Shown here: positions 27,872 to 36,453 of the stretch, piece after piece | Layout of the letters: each line of letters starts with the position of its first letter | Position numbering within the stretch: the first letter of the stretch is position 1 | Assembly (NCBI RefSeq): GCF_029892155.1 | Contig: NZ_JARZAG010000005.1 | Coordinates: 186,001 to 250,000 of the forward strand | Source: Kitasatospora sp. GAS204B | GTDB taxonomy: Bacteria; Actinomycetota; Actinomycetes; Streptomycetales; Streptomycetaceae | Direction: 5' to 3' | Length of the DNA stretch: 64,000 nucleotides | Translations under genes and position numbers: made by a program | The notes under the pieces: generated by a model | Seen by the model: only the letters and a program-made list of their open reading frames with translations | What the model was told of the DNA's origin: nothing | The model's database searches: none

Positions 27872-28857
27872 GAAAGCCTCGCTCTCGGGTCGATCCAGGC
27901 GTAGAGCAGGTCCACGACCAGGTTGGAGGTGACGATGAAGAAGGAGGCCAGCAACGTGATGCCCATCACCACCGGCTGGTCCGCCTTGTGCAGGGAGTCG
28001 GCGAAGAGCTTGCCGACGCCCGGCAGGCTGAACAGCGACTCGGTGATCATCGCGCCGGCCAGCAGCGAGCCCAGGTCCATGCCGAGCATGGTGGCCACCG
28101 CCGTCAGCGCCGGGCGCAGCCCGTGCTTGCCGACCACCTTGCGCTCGCACAGGCCCTTGGCCCGGGCGGTGCGCACGAAGGGTTCGGCGAGCGTCTCGAT
28201 CACCGAACTGCGGGTCATCCGGGCGTACATGGCCGCGGTGGCCAGCGCCAGGGTGATCCACGGCAGGATCAGGTTCTGCACCCAGCCCACCGGGTCCGAG
28301 GTGAAGGCGACGTAGCTCGGGAAGGGCAGCCAGCCGAGCAGCACGACCACCACGTAGAGCAGGATCATCGCGGTGAAGTAGACCGGCACCGCGGCCGCGC
28401 CGATGGTGGCGACCATCAGCGTGCGGTCGACCCAACTGTTCTTGCGCAGCGCGGAGACCACGCCGACGCCCAGGCCCAGCAGCACCCAGACCACGGCCGC
28501 ACCGATCGCCAGCGAGACGCTGGTCGGCAGCCGGTTCATGATCAGGTCCCAGACCGGGGCGCCGCTCTGGAAGGAGTACCCGAAGCAGGGGAAGCCGCAG
28601 TGCACCACGTACTGCCCGGTGCCCATGGTGCGGCCGGCGAAGATGGCCAGCACGTAGCGGGCGAACTGCACCACCAACGGGGCGTTCAGGCCCATCTGCT
28701 GGCGCACCTGGGCGACCCGGTCGGGCGGGCAGTCCTTGCCGCAGAACATCACCGCGGGGTCGGTGGGCAGCAGGTAGAAGATGACGAAGGTGATCGCGCA
28801 GATCACCAGCAGGGTGCCGGCGATGCCGAGCAGCCGGCGGACCAGGTAGCCGATCAT
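27868..28857 (-). CDS. ABC importer permease (DppB/OppB-like)
   Basis: The 329-aa membrane protein has an N-terminal helix (GYLVRRLLGIAGTLLVICAI), a periplasmic-type loop, and five further helices. The EAA-type coupling motif is seen in RTARAKGLCERKVVGKHGLRP. The loop at about residues 35-95 contains four Cys (two CGKDC-like and CGFPC) and is longer than the hydrophobic core needs, as in many family members. It overlaps both neighbours by 4 bases. Confidence 0.93.
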   Translation of the reverse strand: MIGYLVRRLLGIAGTLLVICAITFVIFYLLPTDPAVMFCGKDCPPDRVAQVRQQMGLNAPLVVQFARYVLAIFAGRTMGTGQYVVHCGFPCFGYSFQSGAPVWDLIMNRLPTSVSLAIGAAVVWVLLGLGVGVVSALRKNSWVDRTLMVATIGAAAVPVYFTAMILLYVVVVLLGWLPFPSYVAFTSDPVGWVQNLILPWITLALATAAMYARMTRSSVIETLAEPFVRTARAKGLCERKVVGKHGLRPALTAVATMLGMDLGSLLAGAMITESLFSLPGVGKLFADSLHKADQPVVMGITLLASFFIVTSNLVVDLLYAWIDPRARLS

Positions 28858-29804
28858 CCGCGCCCGCCCTTCGGGTCCAGGGCGTCGCGCAGCGCGTCGC
28901 CGAGCAGGGTGAAGGCCAGCACCAGCAGGAAGAGGCAGGCGCAGGGCAGCACGAAGAACATCGGGTCGACCTTGTAGTAGAGCACCGAGTCGGAGATCAT
29001 CTGTCCCCAGGACGGGGTGGGCGGGCGGACCCCGACGCCCAGGTAGGTCAGGCCGGCCTCGGCGCCGATCAGGTTCGGGATGGCCAGCGTCAGGTAGACG
29101 ATGATGGTCCCGGTCAGGTTGGGCAGGATCTCGGTGAGCAGGATCCGGACGCTGCCGGTGCCGCTGGCCCGGGCCGCCTCGATGTACTCGCGGTGGCGCA
29201 GCGAGATGGTCTGACCGCGGATCACCCGGGCGATGTAGGGCCAGGTGAAGAGGGTCATCACCAGGATCAGCAGCAGCACCCGGTTGGCGTCCTTCACCAC
29301 CGAGAGCAGCGCGATCATGAAGATCAGGCTCGGGAAGGACATCATGACGTCCATGAACCGGCTGATCACCGCGTCCACCCGGCCGCCGAAGTAGCCGGCC
29401 AGGCTGCCGAGCAGCACGCCGATCGCGGTGATCAGCACGGCGGCGCTGAACGCCACCAGCAGGCTGACCTGGGCCCCGTAGAGCAGCCGGGCGAAGATGT
29501 CCCGGCCCAGCATCGGTTCGACGCCGAGCCAGTGCGAGGGGCTCATCCCGCCCAGGCTGCCGCGCGGCAGCCCGCCGAGATAGGGGTCGATGGCCTTCCC
29601 GTCGGTGTCGGCCGGCCCGTGGCCGCTGATCCCGGTGAGCACCGGGGCCAGCAGCGCGGCCAGCACGAAGAAGGCGATCAGGCCCAGGCCGAACAGCGCC
29701 GCCTTGTCGCGGCGCAGCCGGCGCCAGGTCAACGTCCAGGGTGAGAGTCGCTCCTGACTCTCCGTCAGTTCGACCGGTTCGCCGGTCTGGAGTACAGCGG
29801 TCAT
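28854..29804 (-). CDS. ABC importer permease (DppC/OppC-like)
   Basis: The 316-aa protein has the OppC N-terminal cytosolic segment (SPWTLTWRRLRRDKAALFG), six predicted helices and the coupling loop EYIEAARASGTGSVRILLTEILP. The region HWLGVEPMLGRDIFARLLYGAQVSL is typical of the family. ATG at 29804; its stop overlaps the next permease start (ATGA). Confidence 0.93.
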   Translation of the reverse strand: MTAVLQTGEPVELTESQERLSPWTLTWRRLRRDKAALFGLGLIAFFVLAALLAPVLTGISGHGPADTDGKAIDPYLGGLPRGSLGGMSPSHWLGVEPMLGRDIFARLLYGAQVSLLVAFSAAVLITAIGVLLGSLAGYFGGRVDAVISRFMDVMMSFPSLIFMIALLSVVKDANRVLLLILVMTLFTWPYIARVIRGQTISLRHREYIEAARASGTGSVRILLTEILPNLTGTIIVYLTLAIPNLIGAEAGLTYLGVGVRPPTPSWGQMISDSVLYYKVDPMFFVLPCACLFLLVLAFTLLGDALRDALDPKGGRG

Positions 29805-29820
29805 CCGTGGGATCCCCGTA

Positions 29821-31554
29821 TCACTTCAGCGACTTGAGGCCGACGGTGGCGTAGTCGATCTGCGCCGACCAGACCGGCGCGCCGAACGCCCCGGCGATGT
29901 TGGAGCCGACCAGTAGCGGCTTCTTCTGCCAGGTGAGCGGGACGGCCGGCGCCTCGCCCATGATCTTGGCGTCCAGCGCCAGCCAGGCCTGGTTGGCCGC
30001 GGCGACGTCGGTCAGGCCGGCGATCCGGTCCATCTCGGCGTCCACCGCCGGGTCCTTGAACCGGGTGATGTTGCCCTGGTTGCCGGTGTCGGTGATGATC
30101 CGGCTGTCGAACATCATCGGCAGGAAGGTGCTGGCCGACGGGTAGTCGGGGCACCAACCGGCCAGCGAGAGACCGGTCTGGGTGGTCTTGCTGCCCTCCA
30201 CCGAGTAGGCGACCGAGGCGTCCACCGCGTTGATGGTGACGTTGATGCCGACCCGCTTGAGCGAGGCCTGCAACGACTCGGCGCGCTGCTCCTGGCTGCT
30301 GGCGACGGTGAGGGTGGTGGAGAAGCCGTTCGGGGCACCGCCGGCCGCCAGGTACTGCTTGGCCTTGTCGACATCGCCGTTCACCGGGATCTTGAGCTGG
30401 TCCACCGAGGAGCCGCCGGTGAGCTCCGGCGGCAGGTAGGTGGTGGCGATGTCGGCCAGTGCAGGGCCGCCGACGGCCGCCTGGTACGCGCCCTTGTCCA
30501 CCGCGTACTCGACCGCCAGGCGCAGGTTCTGGTTGTCGAACGGCGGCTTGCTGGTGTCCATGTCCAGCAGCGCGTCGCAGTTGGAGTTCTCGCTGACCAG
30601 CCGGGCCTTGACGGTCGGGTCGGTGACCACGCTGCCGACCTTGGAGGGGTCGAGGTCGGCGTAGGCGATGGCGTTCTGGTCGTCGCCCTGGTTGGCGATC
30701 ATCCGGTCGGCGACGTTGGTGGGGCTGAGCGTCTGGTCCACCACGATCTTGTCGGGGTAGGCCTTGCGGACCGGGTCGGTGGACTGGTCCCAGTACGAGT
30801 TGCGCACCAGCACCAGCTGCTTGCCCCGGTCATAGCTCTGGATCTTGTAAGGCCCCGAGGAGAACGGGTGGTTGGCGTAGTTGGCGCCGGTGTCCTTGGC
30901 GATCGGCACCGGCGCGAAGGTGGGCAGCGTGACGGTGTAGCCGAACTCGGCGACCGGGCGCTTGAGGTGGAAGACGATCGTCTTGGCGTCCGGCACCTCG
31001 ATCGCCGAGGGGCCCAGGCGCTGCCCCTTCAGCGGGCCCTGGTAGTCGGCCGGCGCGTTCAGGTACGTCTTGGCGTAGTCCGGGCCGCCGGGCAGGTCGG
31101 GCGAGAAGGAGCGCTCGACGTTGTACTTGATGTCGTCGGCGACGATCGGTGAGCCGTCCTCGTACTTGAGGCCGTCCTTGAGGTGGAAGGTCCAGGTCTT
31201 GTCGCCGTCGCTCGGCTCGCCCAGGTCGGTGGCCAGGTCCGGGGCGATCTGCAGGCCGCCCGAGCCTGGCTCGGCCTTGAAGGTGGTCAGCGTGCGGTAG
31301 AGGGTGCGGATGCCGAAGTCCATCTCCGGCTCGACCCAGTTGCGGGTCGGGTCGAGGTCGGAGAAGTCCTGGTCGGCCAGCACGTGCAGGGTGCCGCCCT
31401 TGACCGGAGTGCCGCCGATGATGCCGTCGCCCGCGGTGGTCAGGCTCTTCTCGTCCGCGCCGGAGCCGCTCCCGGTACTCGAACAGGCCCCGAGGCCGAG
31501 GGTGAGTGTCGCCGCGATCGCTGCCGCGAGGGCGGCGTGGGTACGCCTGGTCAT
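29821..31554 (-). CDS. Family-5 solute-binding lipoprotein
   Basis: The 577-aa lipoprotein has a signal peptide with lipobox LGLGACSS (lipidated Cys24) and the SBP_bac_5 fold used by dipeptide, oligopeptide, nickel and some oligosaccharide importers. It opens the operon whose later genes include an alpha-galactosidase, so an alpha-galactoside ligand is possible; peptides are the default. The ATG at 31554 with GGAGAG upstream yields the signal peptide; an in-frame ATG at 31686 would add 44 non-signal residues. A palindrome and good -10 box lie about 100 bases upstream. Confidence 0.9.
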   Translation of the reverse strand: MTRRTHAALAAAIAATLTLGLGACSSTGSGSGADEKSLTTAGDGIIGGTPVKGGTLHVLADQDFSDLDPTRNWVEPEMDFGIRTLYRTLTTFKAEPGSGGLQIAPDLATDLGEPSDGDKTWTFHLKDGLKYEDGSPIVADDIKYNVERSFSPDLPGGPDYAKTYLNAPADYQGPLKGQRLGPSAIEVPDAKTIVFHLKRPVAEFGYTVTLPTFAPVPIAKDTGANYANHPFSSGPYKIQSYDRGKQLVLVRNSYWDQSTDPVRKAYPDKIVVDQTLSPTNVADRMIANQGDDQNAIAYADLDPSKVGSVVTDPTVKARLVSENSNCDALLDMDTSKPPFDNQNLRLAVEYAVDKGAYQAAVGGPALADIATTYLPPELTGGSSVDQLKIPVNGDVDKAKQYLAAGGAPNGFSTTLTVASSQEQRAESLQASLKRVGINVTINAVDASVAYSVEGSKTTQTGLSLAGWCPDYPSASTFLPMMFDSRIITDTGNQGNITRFKDPAVDAEMDRIAGLTDVAAANQAWLALDAKIMGEAPAVPLTWQKKPLLVGSNIAGAFGAPVWSAQIDYATVGLKSLK

Positions 31555-31648
31555 GTGCTCTCCGCAAAGGGTTCTGGCGCGTGGTGTGGGCGGCGCGTTG
31601 GGGGCCGGGGCGCTGGGGGCTGGCCTCGTCCGAGGTGTGACGAGTAAC

Positions 31649-31669
31649 ATAGTAATGTGAAATTGCACA
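31649..31669. promoter_or_regulatory. Candidate promoter and operator between transporter and aminopeptidase
   Basis: On the minus strand TACTAT (31649-31654) is a good -10 for the solute-binding protein gene. Directly upstream, TGTGAAATTGCACA (31656-31669, plus strand) is a near-perfect palindrome of form TGTGN-AATT-NCACA, placed to sit between -35 and -10. The rest of the 309-bp divergent gap contains no gene. Confidence 0.45.
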
Positions 31670-31863
31670 GGCAAGAGATCGACCATCCCGTTATCCAGCT
31701 GTGTCCGAACGGGGCGTCAATCTCCGGTCAGCGCAACGAGATCAGCGCAGCTCAACCCCCGTCGCAGCACCGCCCCGCAGCCCCGCCGCTGTGCTGCGGG
31801 CCGACCGCAGCGCACCCCGCAGCTCGACCCGCACCGCCCTCAGGCCGTCGAAGGAGCCCGCCC

Positions 31864-33309
31864 GTGACCCGTCCGATCCCCTCCGCCAACACCGGGAGCC
31901 ACGACCAGCCCATCTCGCCCGCCCTCGCCGCCTTCATGGGCGCCTCCTGGGCCGCCACCCCGCTGCCCGCCTCGGCGCGGGTGCCCGGCTACCGGATGAT
32001 GCCGGCCCGCCGGACCAGACTCTCCGCGGCCTTCCCCGGCGAGCGGCTGATCGTGCCGGCCGGGCAGCTCAAGGTGCGCACCAACGACGTCGATTACCGC
32101 TTCCGCCCGCACAGCGCCTTCGCCTGGCTGACCGGCCTGACCGGCGAGGACCAGGTCGGCAACGTGCTGGTGCTGGAGCCGGACGGCGGCGACGGCTACG
32201 AACCGGTGCTCTACCTGCGGCCGCGCGCCGCACGGGACGGGGTCAGCGACGAGTTCTACCGCGACCGCCGGTACGGCGAGTTCTGGACCGGGCGGCGCCC
32301 CGACCTGGCCGAGGCGGCGCAGCTGACCGGCCTGCGGACCGAGCACGCGGACGCCCTGGAGAAGGTGCTGGGCGACCGGCACGGGGTCGTCCGGGTGCTG
32401 GGCGGCGTCGACCCGGTGGTCGACTCCCTGGTCGAGGGCGACGGGAATGCCGAACTCGCCACTGTGCTCGGCGAGTTGCGTCTGGTCAAGGACGCCTGGG
32501 AGGTCGAGCAGATGCAACTGGCCGTCGACTACACCACGCTGGCCTTCGAGGACGTGGTGCGCGCGCTGCCCGCCGCGCTGCGCCACCGGCGCGGCGAGCG
32601 GTGGATCGAGGGCGTCTTCAACCTGCGGGCCAGGGCCGAGGGCAACGGGATCGGCTACGAGACCATCGTCGCCTCCGGCGCGCACGCCGGTGTGCTGCAC
32701 TGGATCCGCAACGACGGCCCCCTCGACCCGAGCCAACTGCTGCTGCTGGACGCCGGCGTGGAGACCGACACCCTCTACACCGCCGACATCACCCGCACCC
32801 TGCCGCTCGGCGGCACCTTCACGCCGGTCCAACGCCAGGTCTACGAGCTGGTGCTGGCAGCCCAGCAGGCGGGCATCGACGCGCTGCGCCCCGGCGCGCG
32901 CTACCGCGACTTCCACGAGGCGGCCATGGTGGTACTCGCCGAGGGGCTGGCCGACTGGGGCGTGCTGCGGATCTCCGCGGAGGAGGCGCTGCGCCCCGAC
33001 AGCGGGCTCTACCGGCGCTACACGCTCTGCAGCAGCGGCCACATGCTGGGCCTGGACGAGCACGACTGCGCCAAGGCCCGCGCCGAGACCTACCTGGACG
33101 GGGTGTTGGAGGCCGGCCAGGTGCTGACCGTCGAACCCGGCCTCTACCTGCAGCGCGACGACCTGACGCTGCCGGCCGAGCTGCGCGGGATCGGGGTGCG
33201 GATCGAGGACGACCTGGTGATCACCGAGGACGGGGCGCGCCTGCTGTCCAACGGGCTGCCGCGCACGGTGGCCGGGATCGAGACGTGGATGGGAGAGCTG
33301 CTGGGGTGA
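31864..33309 (+). CDS. Xaa-Pro aminopeptidase (peptidase M24B)
   Basis: The 481-aa cytosolic metallopeptidase removes an N-terminal residue preceding proline. The creatinase-like N-terminal domain (about 60-230) is followed by the pita-bread domain with all five dinuclear-metal ligands: Asp296 (LLDAGVETD), Asp308 (TADITRTLP), His393 (GHMLGLD), Glu424 (VEPGLYL) and Glu448 (RIEDDLVI). The GTG at 31864 has AAGGAG upstream; the open frame to 31657 upstream is unlike the family. It diverges from the importer operon, consistent with use of imported proline-containing peptides. Confidence 0.93.
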   Translation: MTRPIPSANTGSHDQPISPALAAFMGASWAATPLPASARVPGYRMMPARRTRLSAAFPGERLIVPAGQLKVRTNDVDYRFRPHSAFAWLTGLTGEDQVGNVLVLEPDGGDGYEPVLYLRPRAARDGVSDEFYRDRRYGEFWTGRRPDLAEAAQLTGLRTEHADALEKVLGDRHGVVRVLGGVDPVVDSLVEGDGNAELATVLGELRLVKDAWEVEQMQLAVDYTTLAFEDVVRALPAALRHRRGERWIEGVFNLRARAEGNGIGYETIVASGAHAGVLHWIRNDGPLDPSQLLLLDAGVETDTLYTADITRTLPLGGTFTPVQRQVYELVLAAQQAGIDALRPGARYRDFHEAAMVVLAEGLADWGVLRISAEEALRPDSGLYRRYTLCSSGHMLGLDEHDCAKARAETYLDGVLEAGQVLTVEPGLYLQRDDLTLPAELRGIGVRIEDDLVITEDGARLLSNGLPRTVAGIETWMGELLG

Positions 33310-33345
33310 CGGGAGGGGCGCTGGCCGGCTCTCCCTGACGCCTCG

Positions 33346-34506
33346 TCAGATCATTGACTGCCAGGACGTCAGCAGGTACGCCCCGTACCAGCTCCCCACC
33401 AGCAGCACCGCCCCCGCGACCGCCCAGGCCACGCGCGGGCGGGCCTTGGCCAGGGCGACCGCGGCGGGCAGCAGGAAGAGCAGCCCCGGGACCAGCAGCC
33501 GCGGCTTGCACGCGGCGAACTCGCTCTGGCCGAGCGCCAGCCCGGTCACCAGCACCCCGTAGAGCGCGAGCGGCGGCCACGGCCGGCGCAGCAGCGCGAG
33601 CAGGCAGCCGCCCAACGCCGCGACCACCAGCAACGCGACGCTGACGTCCACCCACCCGGTGCCGCCCGCCAGTTGGTCGGTGACGTAGTCCCAGCTGTGC
33701 GCCCCCCAGTCCAACTCGGCACCCCAGCCGGCCCGCTGGATCCGGAACCAGCCGTCGGGCCGCCCGGTGCGCAGCCCCACCCAGAGCAGGTACCCCGGGG
33801 TGGCGCAGCAGGCGAGCAGCGCGGCGAGCAGCGGTCGCCACGACCAGCCCTGACGCACCGTCAAAACAGCTGCCAACCCGAGCGCCAACCCGACCGCGAG
33901 CCCGCCGGGCCGAGTCAGCCCCGCCAGCACCCCGAGGAGTCCCGCCGCGCCCCACCGACCCCGATGCGCGGCAAGCAACGCACCCACCGCGCAGGCCAGG
34001 AACACCGCCTCGCTGGAGGCCATCCCGAGCACCACCGCCAACGGCTGCGCCAGCACCAGGGCCAGCAGGAAGAGCCCGGTCCACCGGTCGTACAGCCGCT
34101 CGACCAGCCGGTAGAGCAGCACCGCGGCCAGCGCCCCCGCGGCGCGCGAGACCAGCAGCGCCGCGTCCCCGAAACTCAAGGCGGTCACCAGGTGGACGAG
34201 CCGGACCAGCGCCGGGTAGAGCGGAAAGACCGCCAACTCACCCGCGTCACGCGGCGCCCCGGCCGCCGGATACCCGTGCTCGGCCAACGCCAGCACCAAC
34301 CGCCCGTCCCCGCCGAGCAACAGCCGCCCCAGCGGCGCCGAACCCGGCCGGCGCAGCACGGCGAGCAGCCCGAGCTGAAGCGCGCAGACCACACCGTAGA
34401 GCAGCAACGGCGGCGCCACCTCCCGAGCCCAGCGGCGCACCCGGGCCAGCGAGGCCCGCTCCGCCGCGGACAGCCCGGGGTGCGGATCGAGCACGTAGTC
34501 GGTCAT
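33346..34506 (-). CDS. Polytopic membrane mannosyltransferase-like protein (PIG-V-like)
   Basis: The 386-aa protein has about eight to ten hydrophobic helices and resembles actinobacterial integral-membrane mannosyltransferases related to eukaryotic PIG-V. Landmarks are the first helix at about 30-50, GDGRLVLALAEHGYPA in the first extracytoplasmic loop, VFPLYPALVRLV, SSEAVFLACAVGA and LTRPGGLAVGLALG. The family transfers mannose from a polyprenyl donor; the acceptor here is unknown. The ATG at 34506 (MTDYVLDPHPGLS) is preferred over 34638, which adds non-conserved residues. It is convergent with the aminopeptidase gene. Confidence 0.75.
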   Translation of the reverse strand: MTDYVLDPHPGLSAAERASLARVRRWAREVAPPLLLYGVVCALQLGLLAVLRRPGSAPLGRLLLGGDGRLVLALAEHGYPAAGAPRDAGELAVFPLYPALVRLVHLVTALSFGDAALLVSRAAGALAAVLLYRLVERLYDRWTGLFLLALVLAQPLAVVLGMASSEAVFLACAVGALLAAHRGRWGAAGLLGVLAGLTRPGGLAVGLALGLAAVLTVRQGWSWRPLLAALLACCATPGYLLWVGLRTGRPDGWFRIQRAGWGAELDWGAHSWDYVTDQLAGGTGWVDVSVALLVVAALGGCLLALLRRPWPPLALYGVLVTGLALGQSEFAACKPRLLVPGLLFLLPAAVALAKARPRVAWAVAGAVLLVGSWYGAYLLTSWQSMI

Positions 34507-34697
34507 GGACGCGACGGTACGGTCCAGCCCCGACCGGACTCGACCGGACGCCGAGGAGTTCCGCCGAACGGCAGCGGGCACTACGCCGAACGCCTGGAAG
34601 GTGTGGCCTCGCCGGATGAACCCGAAGGTCCCAATCACCCGGTGGGGTCAGTCAGTCCCACCATGCGCTCGCTCTGAGGGGCTCGACCTCACCGGTC

Positions 34698-34736
34698 GTG
34701 CAGGAACCAGCGGATGCCGTCCGCTGGTTCCTGCAC
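34698..34736. repeat. Perfect 17-bp inverted repeat upstream of F420/PPOX gene
   Basis: GTGCAGGAACCAGCGGA (34698-34714) and its exact reverse complement (34720-34736) flank a 5-base loop. It lies 68 bases before the downstream ATG in the 298-bp divergent gap, with no U tract on either strand. It could be a dimeric-regulator operator or an mRNA leader hairpin. Confidence 0.7.
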
Positions 34737-34804
34737 GGGGCCTTGATCGCCGCGCGCCGCGCGTCCGCTGGCCCGCGCGCTCGGCGTTCCGTCAGGATGG
34801 CCCC

Positions 34805-35230
34805 ATGACGATCATGACCGAGGACGCCTGGCGCGCCTTCCTCAGCTCCGGCACCCGCACCGCCAAGCTCTCCACCGTGCGGGCCGACGGGCGCCCGCAC
34901 GTGGCGCCGATCTGGTTCCTGCTCGACGGGGACGAGATCGTCTTCAACACCGGCCGCTCCACCGTCAAGGGCCGCAACCTCGCCCGCGACCCCCGGGTGG
35001 CGATCTGTGTGGACGACGAGCAGCCGCCCTTCGCCTTCGTGCTGATCGAGGGCCGCGCGGAACTGAGCGAGGAGCTGCCCGAGTTGCGTTCCTGGGCGAC
35101 CAGGATCGCCGCCCGCTACATGGGCGAGGACCGCGCCGAGGAGTACGGCGCGCGCAACGGCGTGCCGGGTGAGCTGGTGGTGCGGGTGCGGATCGAGCGG
35201 GTCAACGCCCAGGCCGGCGTGGCCGACTGA
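34805..35230 (+). CDS. PPOX-class F420-dependent oxidoreductase-like protein
   Basis: The 141-aa protein has the split beta-barrel flavin/F420-binding fold. Typical sequence is LSTVRADGRPHVAPIWFLLDGDEIVFNTG, followed by the basic cofactor-binding segment STVKGRNLARDPRVAICVDDE. Actinobacterial members of this group commonly use coenzyme F420, but flavin or heme-binding members exist, so the cofactor is inferred. It is probably cytosolic and dimeric. The ATG at 34805 fits family length. The gene stands alone downstream of a strong inverted repeat. Confidence 0.82.
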   Translation: MTIMTEDAWRAFLSSGTRTAKLSTVRADGRPHVAPIWFLLDGDEIVFNTGRSTVKGRNLARDPRVAICVDDEQPPFAFVLIEGRAELSEELPELRSWATRIAARYMGEDRAEEYGARNGVPGELVVRVRIERVNAQAGVAD

Positions 35231-35384
35231 GGCCGCCAGGAACCGGAGGCCGCCCGGCCTCGCGCCCCGCTACCCCTGCCCGAACGCCCCGGCGGCGACC
35301 GCCACGGTGAAAGCGGCCCACGTTCCCCCGGCGAGGTGACCGTGGGTGGGGCCGCCGATCGCGCTCGGCAGCCCGACCCACGGT

Positions 35385-36143
35385 TCAGCCCTCCAACGAG
35401 ACGTACAGCCGCGTCCCCTGCGGCCGGAACCCGACCCGCTCGTACACCCGCTGCGAGCCCTCGCCCGAGTACTCCAGCCACACCGACTCCGCCCCGGCCG
35501 CGAACATCGTCTCGGCCAGGGCAGCCGTGACGCGGGCGGCGATGCCCCGACCACGGTGGGCGGGGCGGGTACCGACTCCGGCGAGTTCCGAGGTGCCGAC
35601 AGCCGGTGCGGAGGTCATCGCGCCACCCGCGCAACCGCCGTCGGGGGAACGGACGAAGCGGACCGCGCCGCCCATCTCCTGGGTGCGGCGCAGGCGGGCC
35701 GCGCCCTCGGGCGAGGAGGTGAACTCGCCCGCGAAGGCCTCGGACAGGGCGGCGTCGACCGCGGTGTAGTCCTCGTCGGTGGCCGGGGTCTCCACCAGGG
35801 GCGCGCCTGGACCGGCCGGCGGGACGGCCAGCGTGGCCGGGGTGCAGACCAGGTACTCGTGCACCGCCTCAGTGCTGAAACCGGCTGCGCGCAAGGCGGG
35901 TTCCACGGCCGGCGCGGCGTCGGGGGCGAACTCCAGGCGCGGCTTGAGACCACGTTCGCGGAAGGCCGCGATCAGCGCCGCGACGTCCCGCGCGGTCGGC
36001 TCGGCGCCGGGCAGCGGCGTCGCGTAGTTGATGAACGGGCTGGTGGTGCTGGGGTCGAACCCCGCGACGAAGCCTGCGGTCTCGATGACCACGGGGCGGC
36101 GGCGGAGGTTGGCGACGGCAAAGCTCTGGACATTGGTGTCCAC
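35385..36143 (-). CDS. GNAT-family N-acetyltransferase
   Basis: The 252-aa protein has a C-terminal GNAT domain. The acetyl-CoA-binding motif A is visible as GVGTRPAHRGRGIAARVTAAL, followed by VWLEYSGEGSQRVYERVGF. The N-terminal half (1-120) resembles the first domain of two-domain GNAT proteins but lacks a clear motif A. The start is uncertain: GTG at 36143 (VDTNVQSFAVANL) has GAGG 12 bases upstream, and no ATG gives a better fit. The substrate is unknown. Confidence 0.75.
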   Translation of the reverse strand: MDTNVQSFAVANLRRRPVVIETAGFVAGFDPSTTSPFINYATPLPGAEPTARDVAALIAAFRERGLKPRLEFAPDAAPAVEPALRAAGFSTEAVHEYLVCTPATLAVPPAGPGAPLVETPATDEDYTAVDAALSEAFAGEFTSSPEGAARLRRTQEMGGAVRFVRSPDGGCAGGAMTSAPAVGTSELAGVGTRPAHRGRGIAARVTAALAETMFAAGAESVWLEYSGEGSQRVYERVGFRPQGTRLYVSLEG

Positions 36144-36453
36144 GATGATGATGACCTCACGTTGATGACATGGTGAAGCGCGCTCCGTTGAGCTGCGCCT
36201 GCTTGTCGAAAGCGGTGCCGAAGGCACCGCACGTGGGGCCGCCGTGCGAAGACGGGCGTGGTACCGATCGAGGCGATGCTGCCGGGAAGGCAGACCGCTC
36301 AGTACCGACGGCGGCCGCTGAAGGGCGCCGAGACCATGGACTTCAATCCTCTGTCTGATGTGTGTGCGTGCTGCACAGCGGGTCCAACCCTTCCATGAAG
36401 ATCGAGAGTTCACAAGGGGTTGGGACGATCGCTGCGACCACAGCCGCGACCGA
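36144..36453. other. Gene-free 310-bp gap with two hairpins
   Basis: No convincing gene is seen. GCGGTGCC-GAA-GGCACCGC (36212-36230) is a perfect 8-bp hairpin in the region upstream of the acetyltransferase. CCAACCCTT (36383-36391) can pair imperfectly with AAGGGGTTGG (36413-36422) around a 21-base loop and may form a weak terminator downstream of the nitronate monooxygenase-like gene. Confidence 0.4.

Noticed and set aside
29821..31686. Solute-binding protein start at 31686
   Set aside because: The added 44 residues abolish the signal peptide; ATG 31554 gives a proper lipobox.
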